NCBI GenBank assembly: GCA_049680185.1
Contig: JBAUHI010000005.1
Location: 52,467 to 116,466, forward strand
Origin: CAMLHU01 sp049680185
Lineage (GTDB): Bacteria > Gemmatimonadota > Gemmatimonadetes > Gemmatimonadales > GWC2-71-9
Reading direction: 5' to 3'
Length of the DNA stretch: 64,000 nt
Shown: one piece after another, positions 20,216 to 30,200 of the stretch
Layout of the letters: every line of letters starts with the position of its first letter
Numbering within the stretch: position 1 is the first letter of the stretch
Notes under the pieces: generated by a model
Databases searched by the model: none
What the model saw: the letters and a program-made list of their open reading frames with translations, nothing else
What the model was told of the DNA's origin: nothing
Translations under genes and position numbers: made by a program

Positions 20216-21880
20216 TCACTTGCCGGCGCCGACCAGATCCGCCGCCAGCGCACGATCGACGATCGACTGCGCTTCGGTCACGATCCGGGCCACCTGCGCC
20301 TCCCCACCGAAACTCTCGGCGTAGATCTTGTAGATGTCCTCGGTGCCCGATGGCCGCGCGGCGAACCACCCGGTCGCTGCACTGACCTTGATGCCGCCGA
20401 TCGGCGCATGGTCGCCGGGGGCGTGGTCGATGACACCGGTCACGGGCTCACCGGCGAGCGTCGTACACTGCACCGCACCGGCCGACAGTGCCGCCAGGCG
20501 TTGCTTCTGCTCCGCGGTCGCCGGCGCCTCGACCCGGTCGTATGCCGGCGCCCCGAATTCATCGGTGAGCGCGCGATAGATCTCTCCCGGGTCCCGGCCC
20601 GCCTTCACGGTGATCTCGGCCGCGAGGAGTGCGGGAACGATGCCATCCTTATCCGTCGTCCAGACCGCACCATCGCGGCGCAGGAACGTGGCCCCGGCGC
20701 TTTCCTCGCCGGCAAAGCCGAGGGAGCCGGCGGCGAGCCCGGTGGAGAACCACTTGAACCCGACCGGCACCTCGTGGAGCCGGCGGCCGAGCTTGGCGGC
20801 CACCCGATCGATCATGCTGCTGCTCACCACCGTCTTCCCCACCCCGGCATCGGCCCGCCAGTGCGGGCGGTGCTGGAAGAGGTGGTGGATCATCACCGCG
20901 AGGTAGTGATTCGGCGGAAGGAGCCCGGTGCTCCGGGTCACGACACCGTGGCGATCATGGTCGGTGTCGCACGCGAAGGCGAGGTCGAATTTGTCCTTGA
21001 GGGCGATCAACCGCTGCATCGCATACGTGGAGGACGGGTCCATCCGGATGCGCCCGTCCCAGTCGACGGTCATGAACCGGAAGGTCTCGTCCACCACATC
21101 GCTCACGATGATGAGATCGAGGTGGTACCGCTCAGCGATCGGGCCCCAGTAGTGCACACCAGCGCCGCCCAACGGGTCGACGCCGAGGCGGATGTTGCCG
21201 CCCCGGATCGCGTCCATGTCGATCACGTTCCCGAGGTCCGCGACATAGGCGTTGAGGTAGTCGTGGCGATGGGTGGTGGCCGCGTGCAGCGCCTGCGTGT
21301 GCGGCATCCGCTTGACCCCGCGGAGCGCCCGACCCAGGATCTCATTGGCCCGGGCCTCGACCTGGCGGGTGATGCCGGTGTCGGCCGGCCCGCCGTTGGG
21401 CGGGTTGTACTTGAATCCGCCATCGGCTGGCGGATTGTGCGAGGGCGTGATGACGATCCCATCCGCGAGGCCCGACGTGCGCCCGCGATTGTGGCAGATG
21501 ATCGCGTGGGAGACCGCCGGCGTCGGGGTGTACTCATCGTGTTCGGCCAGCATCACATCGACGCCGTGGGCCGCCAGCACCTCGAGCGCAGTGGCGCAGG
21601 CGGGGACCGAGAGCGCGTGGGTGTCGATGCCCAGGAACAGGGGGCCGTCGATCCGGTTGGACCGACGATAGCGACAGATGGCCTCCGTGATGGCGACGAT
21701 GTGCCATTCATTGAAGGTCCGGTCGATCGACGAACCCCTATGACCTGACGTACCAAAGCTGACCCGCTCGGCCGCCACCGACGGATCGGGACGCTCCGTG
21801 TAGTAGCTGGTGACGAGCCGCGAGACGTCGATCAACAGCGAGACCGGCGCGGGATGGCCTGCGAGCGGACTGACGGTCAT
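20216..21880 (-). CDS. pgm: Phosphoglucomutase (alpha-D-glucose 1,6-phosphomutase)
   Basis: Interconverts glucose-1-P and glucose-6-P, linking glucan metabolism to the pentose phosphate pathway. ATG 21880 overlaps the upstream gene stop (ATGA) and gives 554 residues, close to E. coli Pgm. The phosphoserine lies in ITPSHNPPADGG near residue 150. The metal-binding loop is ACDTDHDRHG, the sugar-specificity region contains GFAGEESAG, and the phosphate-binding loop is ARPSGTEDIYK. It belongs to the GlgM/Pgm branch and not the shorter PMM/PGM branch seen in glmM. Confidence 0.96.
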   Translation of the reverse strand: MTVSPLAGHPAPVSLLIDVSRLVTSYYTERPDPSVAAERVSFGTSGHRGSSIDRTFNEWHIVAITEAICRYRRSNRIDGPLFLGIDTHALSVPACATALEVLAAHGVDVMLAEHDEYTPTPAVSHAIICHNRGRTSGLADGIVITPSHNPPADGGFKYNPPNGGPADTGITRQVEARANEILGRALRGVKRMPHTQALHAATTHRHDYLNAYVADLGNVIDMDAIRGGNIRLGVDPLGGAGVHYWGPIAERYHLDLIIVSDVVDETFRFMTVDWDGRIRMDPSSTYAMQRLIALKDKFDLAFACDTDHDRHGVVTRSTGLLPPNHYLAVMIHHLFQHRPHWRADAGVGKTVVSSSMIDRVAAKLGRRLHEVPVGFKWFSTGLAAGSLGFAGEESAGATFLRRDGAVWTTDKDGIVPALLAAEITVKAGRDPGEIYRALTDEFGAPAYDRVEAPATAEQKQRLAALSAGAVQCTTLAGEPVTGVIDHAPGDHAPIGGIKVSAATGWFAARPSGTEDIYKIYAESFGGEAQVARIVTEAQSIVDRALAADLVGAGK

Positions 21881-22788
21881 GGCTGAGCCCGCTCGAAGAT
21901 GGACGCCCACTCGAGGTAACGCCCCGCGATGCGGGCCACCGCCGCCTCCCGAGTGACGCGTCCGGCCAGGAGATCGGCCACCGGATCCCAGAAACTGGTG
22001 CGGCCGACGGCAAAGCCAGTGAACCCCAGCACCGACGCGGCGACCTTGAGCCACTGTACCACCTTCTTCTCATCGGCCCCTCGACCCAGGACGATGCAGC
22101 TGACGTGATCGCGTCCATCGCGCCGGGCGACAGCGACGAGACGCTTGCAGTCCTCCCGGCGGTCGACCCCTTCCAGCTTCCAGATGTCCGGCTCGACCCC
22201 GGCCTCCTGCAACGCCTGAATGGTCTCGATCATCATGTCGGGTCGGATCCGAAGGTCATACGCTGCCTGCTCGCCCTTCACCTCGAGCAGCTGCGCCTCG
22301 GTCGCGGGGACCAGCAACTCGAACATGAATCGCTGCCCTGCCTGCCGACAGTAGTCGGAGAGCTGCTTGAGACGGGCCACCTGGCGTTGATTGCGCGCAT
22401 AGTTCCCGGCAGGGTTGTAGCGCACCAGGACCTTGGCGAATGTCGGCGCGAACTCACGGAGATGGTCCGCGAACCGGTCACCGTATTCGAATTCGAACTC
22501 CTCCGATCCGCTGGTCTCGGTGGAGAGTGCGGTCACGTAGCCGTGCTTCCGCGCATCGACCAGGATCTCCGATCCGAACTCCTCGTCGACCAGGATCCCG
22601 GCGCGGTCCACCGGCAATCCCCGCGCGAGCGCCTCACGAAATCCGTCGTAGATGACCTGCTTGCTGGCCGCGACCGTTCCACGCTGCTCCGCCGAGAGCG
22701 GCGGCGTGAAGTGGAACATCTCCGACACATACGAATGCCGATGATCGAACGGGAGCAGGTAGAGTGGTCGATCGTATCCTGGGTTCAT
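21877..22788 (-). CDS. DUF2090 (IolC C-terminal-like) aldolase-fold protein
   Basis: A 303-residue stand-alone version of the domain that is fused to the kinase IolC in many inositol degraders, where it belongs to the class I aldolase TIM barrel group. Visible features are LLPFDHRHSY at the N-terminus, ILVDEEFGSEIL, KVLVRYNPAGNY, FELLVPATEAQL, DIWKLEGVD with a candidate Schiff-base lysine, and GFAVGRTSFWDPV near the end. ATG 22788 overlaps the pgl stop. No iol genes are present. Lying between pgl and pgm, it may cleave or isomerise a sugar phosphate or keto-deoxy-gluconate-type compound; the true substrate is unknown. Confidence 0.75.
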   Translation of the reverse strand: MNPGYDRPLYLLPFDHRHSYVSEMFHFTPPLSAEQRGTVAASKQVIYDGFREALARGLPVDRAGILVDEEFGSEILVDARKHGYVTALSTETSGSEEFEFEYGDRFADHLREFAPTFAKVLVRYNPAGNYARNQRQVARLKQLSDYCRQAGQRFMFELLVPATEAQLLEVKGEQAAYDLRIRPDMMIETIQALQEAGVEPDIWKLEGVDRREDCKRLVAVARRDGRDHVSCIVLGRGADEKKVVQWLKVAASVLGFTGFAVGRTSFWDPVADLLAGRVTREAAVARIAGRYLEWASIFERAQP

Positions 22789-23540
22789 GATGTCACCTTT
22801 CCGAGCCCTGCGGCCGCCGCTGCATCCGCCAGCCAGACGACCCTCCCGCTGGACGGTGCAATGCGCTGCGCCGGGAACTCCGATCCGTCCGGGGCGCGCT
22901 GCAGCACTCGCCGAAGGATGTCGGCCTTGGTACCGCCGGAGACAAGAAAGAGCACTTCGGCCGCCGCGTTGATGACCACGGTGGTCAGCGAGATCCGCCA
23001 CATCGACACCGCAGTCACATCCTCCGCGACCACCCACCGGACCCGCTCCCCGGCGGCGGCACTTCCCGGAAAGATCGATGCGGTGTGGCCGTCGGCGCCG
23101 AGCCCCAGGAGCACAAGATCGATCCCGCTGCCGGCGTCCGGCGTGGCCAGGAGCGCTCGGAGTGTCTGCTCGTATTCGGCGGCGGCGGTGGCGGGCACCT
23201 CCTCGCCGCGGATCCGATGGATGTTGGCCGGAAGGACGGGGACATGATCGAGCATGGCCTCCCGTGCCATCCGGAAGTTGCTCTCCACGGAATCGGGCGG
23301 GACGCATCGTTCGTCGCCCCAGAGCATGACGACCTGCGACCACGGCACTCGTGATCTCCAAGGCTCCGCCGCGAGGCGCTGGTAGGTCCCTCTCGGGGTC
23401 TCGCCGCCGGCGAGCGCCACTACGAAGCGTCCCCTGTGATCGATGGCATCGGTGGCCGCCACGACGAACCGATCCGCCGCTCCATCAGCGAGCGCGTTCG
23501 GATCCGGGAACACCACGACTTGAGACGACACCGAGCTCAC
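22785..23540 (-). CDS. pgl: 6-phosphogluconolactonase
   Basis: Hydrolyses 6-phosphogluconolactone made by Zwf. It is the DevB/Pgl type of 251 residues, in the glucosamine-6-P isomerase fold. Characteristic blocks are VVALAGGETPRGTYQRLA, LWGDERCVPPDSVESNFRMAREAML, and LLGLGADGHTASIFPGS. The GTG start at 23540 overlaps the rpiA stop (GTGA), and the stop overlaps the DUF2090 gene (ATGA). Confidence 0.95.
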   Translation of the reverse strand: MSSVSSQVVVFPDPNALADGAADRFVVAATDAIDHRGRFVVALAGGETPRGTYQRLAAEPWRSRVPWSQVVMLWGDERCVPPDSVESNFRMAREAMLDHVPVLPANIHRIRGEEVPATAAAEYEQTLRALLATPDAGSGIDLVLLGLGADGHTASIFPGSAAAGERVRWVVAEDVTAVSMWRISLTTVVINAAAEVLFLVSGGTKADILRRVLQRAPDGSEFPAQRIAPSSGRVVWLADAAAAAGLGKVTS

Positions 23541-24271
23541 CTTCCCTGGCGGACCATCGTGTCCACCTTCCCGTCCGGATGCCCCACCAGCACCCGACTT
23601 GCCGTGCCGAGAAAAAATCCGGTGTCGACCACGCCGACGATGGCGCGGAGCGTGCGTTCGAGGGCACGGGCATCCTGACCATCCCGGAGCGGTCGCGCGG
23701 GGACGCAGTCAAAGATGTGATTGCCATTGTCGGTGACGTACGCTTGACCTCGACCGGCATCCATCCGCAAAATGGGAACAACGCCGAGTGTCCGAAGTTC
23801 CCGCTCGACCTGCCAGTCCGCGAGCGGGATGACCTCGACCGGTATCCGTCCCCGTTCGCCCAGGGCACGCACCAGTTTATCGGGACCGACGAGGATGACC
23901 TGCTCCCGGGAGGCCGCGGCCACGATACGTTCGCGGACGAGGGCGCCGCCCCATCCCTTCACCAGGTCGAGCTCGGGGGAGACCTCGTCGGCACCATCGA
24001 CGGTGAGGTCGAGGGGGCCGCCGGTCCCCAGCTCGATCAGCGGAATGCCTGCCTGTCGAGCCGCCGCTTCCGACGCGCGGGACGTCGCCACACCGGACAC
24101 CTTGAGTCCTGCCCGGCACCGCTCACCGAGCTTCGTGATGAACGCCGTGGCCGCGCGGCCGGACCCGAGCCCGATCCGCGCGCCGTCCTGGATCGATGCG
24201 ACCGCCAGCGTGGCCACGGCCTGGATGGCCGGGTCGTCGGCGGTGCCGGCCGCGCGAGGCGTCGAGGTCAT
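23537..24271 (-). CDS. rpiA: Ribose-5-phosphate isomerase A
   Basis: Interconverts ribulose-5-P and ribose-5-P. The 244-residue RpiA has the phosphate loop GLGSGRAATAFI, the catalytic DLTVDGADEVSPELDLVKGWGG segment split over the active site, and a VGPDKLV lysine motif, ending in a GFFLGTASRVLVG segment. ATG 24271 overlaps the stop of the giant glucan synthase gene. The Ala/Gly-rich start is normal for the family. Confidence 0.95.
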   Translation of the reverse strand: MTSTPRAAGTADDPAIQAVATLAVASIQDGARIGLGSGRAATAFITKLGERCRAGLKVSGVATSRASEAAARQAGIPLIELGTGGPLDLTVDGADEVSPELDLVKGWGGALVRERIVAAASREQVILVGPDKLVRALGERGRIPVEVIPLADWQVERELRTLGVVPILRMDAGRGQAYVTDNGNHIFDCVPARPLRDGQDARALERTLRAIVGVVDTGFFLGTASRVLVGHPDGKVDTMVRQGR

Positions 24272-27200
24272 CGCCCTGCCTCAACCGCCGCTGACGTGCC
24301 GGCGCCGAGCACGACGCGGACCTGGTGGGGATCACCGTCATCGACGAGCGGAATGCCCGTCCGGTCGGCGAGCGCGGTCCCGTCGAGCTCCAGCACCGCC
24401 ACACCCTTACCGGCGCCGTGCGGGTTCTCGACCGACAGCGAATACCTGGTGTCGCGATAGCGGATCGTGGCTGTGAAGCCGGGCCACTCCGAGGGGATGC
24501 AGGGATCGACGACCAGGCGTGCGCCGCGGAGCCGGATGCCCAGGAGCGCTTCGATACCGGCGCGGTACATCCATCCCGCGGAGCCGGTGTACCAGCTCCA
24601 TCCGCCGCGCCCGACGTGCGGCGCTTCGGAGTAGAGATCGCCCACGGCGACGTACGGTTCGACCCGATATCGCCTGGCGTCGGCGGGGGTCGCGCTGCGT
24701 CGGATCGGGTTGAGCATCCCGAGCAGCTCGGCCGCCTTGTTCCCGTCGCCCAGACCGACGAAGGCGAAGACGGCCCAGGTGGCCGCGTGGGTGTACTGGC
24801 CGCCATTCTCCCGGACGCCGGGAACGTATCCCTTGATGTAGCCCGGCTCGAGCGCTGTCTTGTCGAACGGCGGCGTGAGCAGCAAAACGATCCCGTCGGG
24901 GCGCCGCACCAGGCGCTGGTCCAGGGCCGCCATCGCGAGCCGCGCCCGTTCGGGATCGGCCGCGCCGGAGAGGACGCTCCAGGTCTGTGCGATGGAATCG
25001 ATGGCGCAGGCGTCGGCGCCCGCGGTGCCGAGCGGTGTGCCGTCGTCGAAGTAGGCACGCCGGTACCACTGGCCGTCCCAGGCATTTTGCTCGATCGCGG
25101 CCTTGAGCGTTCTGGCCCGCTCGGCCCACGCCTCGGCCCGATGACTCTCGCCACGGGCCTGGGCGATGGGGATCCAGCGCATGAGGATGGTGTGGAGGAA
25201 CCACCCGAGCCACACGCTCTCCCCCTTGCCCTGGGCGCCGACCGCATTCATCCCGTCGTTCCAGTCGCCAGTGCCCATCAGGGGCAGCCCGTGGGTGCCC
25301 GCGGCAAGGCTGCGATCGATCGTGCGGGCGCAGTGCTCGAACAGGGTCCCGTGGACCGAGGACACCCGAGGCTCGAAGTACGACTCCAGCTGTCCGGCAG
25401 CGAGCACCGCGCCGTCGAGGAACGGGACCATCTCATCGAGGATCGGCTGGTCGTCGGCGACGTCGAGGTAGTGGCTCGTCACGAATGGCAACCAGAGCAG
25501 GTCGTCCGAGATGCGGGTCCGCACCCCGCGTCCCACCGGCTCGTGCCACCAATGCTGGACGTCACCCTCGACGAACTGACGGGAGGCGGCCTTCAGTATT
25601 TGGGCCGCGGTCAGGTCGGGGCTGGCCACGGCGAGCGCCATCACGTCCTGAAGCTGGTCGCGGAACCCGAACGCGCCGCTCACCTGGTAGAACGCCGCCC
25701 GGCCCCAGACCCGGCAGGCGAGCGTCTGGTACAGGAGCCATTGGTCGAGCATCAGGTCGAGTGCGCGGTCGGGTGTCTTGACCTGGATGGTGCCAAGCAC
25801 GGTGTCCCAGCCGTCGGTGACGGTCTTGAGCCTGGCGTCCATGTCGTCATCGCGGTGCCGGCCGATCAGGCGCCGTGCTTCGTCGCGGCTCCCGGCCTGA
25901 CCGAGCACGAAGACGACCGTGGCGTGTCCGCCGGCCGGGATCTCGACGGATGTCTGCAGGGCGCAGCAGGGATCGAGTGCGGCACCGACGTGCCCCGACA
26001 GCGGCTCGCTGCGTTCCAACGCGGCGGGGCGGTCGAGGGCGCCGTTGCGGCCGAGGAACTCGGTGCGGTCGCCGGTCCAGGTGGACTGGGCCCCGCCGAG
26101 ATCGGCAAAGGCCACCCGGGCCGCGAAGTCCCGGTTCCAGGTGTTCGTCGCGAACATGGCCCCGGTGGACGGGTCCATCTCGGTGGTGACGTATGGCGCC
26201 GATCCGCTGCGCGAGGTGCCGAGGACCCACGGGAGGTATGCCGTGACCGTCAAGCGCCGGGGTCGGGTGGAGTCGTTGGTCAGCACCAGGCGGGAGATCT
26301 TGACCGGATCGTCGAGCGGGACGAACTGCAGCAGGTCGGCCGTGAGCCCGTGGGCGTCGCAGGTAAAACGCGAGTAGCCGCGGCCGTGATGGATCGTGTA
26401 TGTGCCCTGCGGCGCACGGACCGGCAGTGGCGTGGGACTCCACAGCTCGTCGGTGTCCTCATCGCGGAGGTACAGCACGTCGCTCGGCGGATCGCTCACC
26501 GGATCATTCGACCAGGGGGTGAGGAGGTTCTGCTGGCTGTTGACCGACCAGGTGCAGCCCGAGCCGGCCTCGGACACCAGGCATCCGAAGTCGGCATTGG
26601 CGATCACGTTGACCCACGGTGCCGGCGTCCACTGGCCGGGTCGCAGGATGGTGACGTACTCCTGGCCATCGGCGGCGAAGCCGCCCAGTCCGTTGAAGAA
26701 CTCGAGCTCCGGGTGCGGTGGCGCCTGAGCGGTGGGCGGAGGCGGGGCCACGACCCCGGCTACCGGGACCGACCGTGCCTGAGCGGCGGGCCGTCCGACC
26801 GCGGTGCCGTCCCCGCGGTGCGCACGGGTGACCTGTTCCGCGAGCGTCCCCCGTCGACTGGAGAGCTCCACCCGGGCGACGCCTTCGAGCACATCGCGTT
26901 CGGCGGCACTCACCTGATCGGCCCGAAGGGTGTACACCCGCCCATCCGGTTGTGCCACCTCGGCCCCCAGCATCGCCTGGCTCGAGCGCACCAGCGTGTC
27001 GATCAAGGCCTGCAGGTCCTGCACATACGATGGTGCCCGGTCATTCAGGATGACCAGGTCGACCGGCAGGCGCTTCATCCGCCAGTAGGCATGCGCCCGC
27101 AGCAGCTGGCGGACGATGCCGATGTCATCGACCTCATCGATCTCCACCAGGACGATCGGCAGGTCCCCGGAGATGCCGTGGGTCCAGAGCGCCGCCGGCC

Positions 27201-30200
27201 CGTCTACCCGTCGCAACATCACATCGGGCGGCGCGCGCAGGGTCCGATCCGGGTAGAGGATCGAACCGCCGAGCGCCTGGAACAGGTGGGCCTCATCGGG
27301 GCCGATGCCGAGGTGGTGGAGCTGGACCTGCGCCTGGGTCCACGCCAGTGTGGCGACCCGTTCGAAGGTGGTGACGTCGTGATATTTGTCGGCCAGATCG
27401 AGGACTGCGGCCCGCGACGGCGCCACGACGGTGGTGAATGCGACGCGGACCGTCTTCCCCGGACGGATGCGGATCCGGCGCCGGAGGCTGATGATCGGAT
27501 CGAGCACCGAGCCGACCGAGTTGGTCAACTCGGCGCCTTCGGCCTCGGCGTGCGGCGCGCGCGGAGTCCGTCCGCGTCCCAGGAACGCACCACGATCGGT
27601 CTCCCACTCCAGGTCGCCGATGGCTTCGCCCTCCACCGCCAGGACGTGGGCCAGCCAGATCTCGGGATCCTCGGTCGACCGGCGGCGGCGGGTGGCCAGC
27701 AACGTGTCCCGCTCGGGGATGCTCTCGGTCTGGACGAACAGGTTCGAGAAGGCGGGGTGGGCCGCGTCCGCCGCCGCGGGCGCCAGCACGACCTCGGCGT
27801 AGGAAGTGACCTCGATCTCGCGGGTCCGCACACCGTGGTTCGTCAGGGAGACGCGCCGGACCTCGGCGTCGTCCTCCGAGGACACGATCACCTCCAGACG
27901 GGTGGTGATGGCACCATCCCGCCGGATGAACTCGGCGCGATCCTCGGCGAAGGAGACGTCATAGCTCTCCGGCGCGATGCCGGTGGGCTGGTAGGCGGCC
28001 GACCATCGTTCACCGGTGGCGACGTCCCGGAGATAGATGTAGGAGCCCGAGTCGTCGCAGGTGGCGTCGCCGCCCCAGCGCGTGATCGCGAGGTCCCGCC
28101 AGCGGCTGTACCCCGAACCCGCCGTGGTCACCATCACCGCGTAATGCCCGTTGGACAGCAGTTGGGTCTGGGGGACCGCCGCGTCGGGCGAGGTGAAGTG
28201 CCGCACATGTGGCGGCACCGACTCCCGGACATCCACCGGTGGGGAGTTGTCGGTCCGCAACCGGGCCACCGCCACGTCCCGCGGGGTCCGCTCCTGCAGC
28301 AGCAGCTCGCTCGCACGCACCATCGGCTCGGTGTGGAACCGGGCCCGCATGTTGCCGCGCAGGAGCACGTTGGCGATCGAGACGATCGTCATCCCCTGGT
28401 GGTGCGCCATGTACGTCTCGACGATGCCGGGCGACACCCCGGCGGGTAGCCGGGATCGGGTGTAGTCCAGTGCTTCGTAGAACCCGTAGTGGCCATCGCC
28501 ACCGGCCGCCGCCAGCGCCTGGAAGTTGTGCACAGCGGCGCGAGGTTGGACCATCGCGCCCAGCGCCGTGGCGTATGGGGCCACGACGCTGTCATCGCCG
28601 AGGGCCCGCCTGAGTCCGAGGCCGGGGACGCCGAAGTTCGAGTACTGGAAGGTCATCTCGAGGTTGCGGGTGAAGTACCCCGACTCCGACGCCCCCCACG
28701 GGGTCCCGCGTCGGGCGCCGTAGCTCATCTGGCGCTGGACCACGAGTCGGCATGTTTCGTCGAGGAGTCCGCCGACCGGTGACCGAAGGACCAACATCGG
28801 CATCAGGTATTCGAACATCGAACCGGACCAGGAGAGCAGGACCGACCCCTTGCCGACCGGTGTCAACTGCCGACCGAGGCGGAACCAGTGCCGCACCGGC
28901 ACATCGCCCTTGGCGATGGCCACGAAGCTCAGGAGCCGGGCCTCCGACGCGAGGAGATCGTAGCGGCCGGCGTCCAGGGAACCATCGGACATCCGGTAGC
29001 CGATCGAGAACAGCTGCCGGGTCGGATCGAAGAGGAAGCCGAACTCCGTCGCCGCCACCATCGCGCGCGCGTCGGCGGCAAGGCGGGTCAGCCGCCCGCT
29101 GAGGGCCGCGGCGGCGGCGGCGGAGTGTTCCAGGCCGCTGGCGAGCGCGTCGACCTGCTGGAGCCTGGCGGCGGTCGCGTCACCCCTGTCCACCAGGGCG
29201 CTGCGCACGGACGCGAGCTCCTGCACCGCCACCTCGCACCGAGGCGCCAACTCTGAGAGCGCTGGTGCTGGGGTCAGGCCCGCCATCAGCGATGCCGCGG
29301 CCGGATCGACGCGCGATCGGGCCCAGGGGACGAGTGTGTCCAGGTCGCGGGTGTGGGTCGTCACCGCCGCCTGGACCGACTCCGCCAGCGGGGCGAGCGG
29401 ACGGGCGGCAGGCTCGCTGCGATCGGCATCCCGGGCGCAGTTCACCACCGCCCGCACCGCCACCTCGAGCTCTGCCCGCCGGGCCGCCCACGCCGCTGGA
29501 GTGTCGGGGCGCTGCGCGAGCACCGTGAGCACCACCTCGACCGCATCGCGGAGGCGGGCGCGCTCCGCGCCCGTGCCGGTCCGCCCCGGGTCGGGTGCCT
29601 CGAGTGCCGCCGAGAGCAACGCCACCGCATCACCGATCCCCGCCAGGGCGGCGCGGGGCCGCAGCGCCTGTTCCAGCATCTCGTCGCAGGCGTTCGCCAA
29701 CGCGATCAGTGCACCCGCCAAGTTGCCGCTATCCACCGACGACACGTATCGCGGTTCCAAGGGCCGGCCGTCGCGGGTGCCGTACCAGTTGTACAGGTGG
29801 CCGCGGTGGTGTTCGAGTCCGTGGATCGTGCGGAACGTGGCCTCGATCCGATCGACGGCATCGAGGGTCCCGATCCAACCAAAGTCCCGGGCCGACACGA
29901 TCGAGAGCAGGTACAACCCGATGTTGGTGGGTGAGGTCCGCTCCGCGATCACCGGCTGGGGCGTTTCCTGGAAGTTGTCCGGCGGCAGGAACATCGATTC
30001 TGCGGTCACGAACTTCACAAAGTAGCCCCAGGTGCGCCGGGCAATGAGCCGGAGCGAGCGGACCTCTTCGGAGGAGAGCGGGTTCGCTCGCGAGGCCCGG
30101 CCGGATCGGCTCAGTCTCCAGGCGATGGCGGGCGCGGCGAGCCATGCGGCGAGGATCGGCCACGCGATCCACAAGGCGTCAGGGCGGATCAGCACGACCA

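Noticed and set aside
24325..28449. Very long plus-strand open frame of about 1,370 codons
   Set aside because: It is the antisense of the glucan synthase gene, has Arg/Pro/Gly-rich composition typical of GC-rich shadow frames and no recognisable domain.
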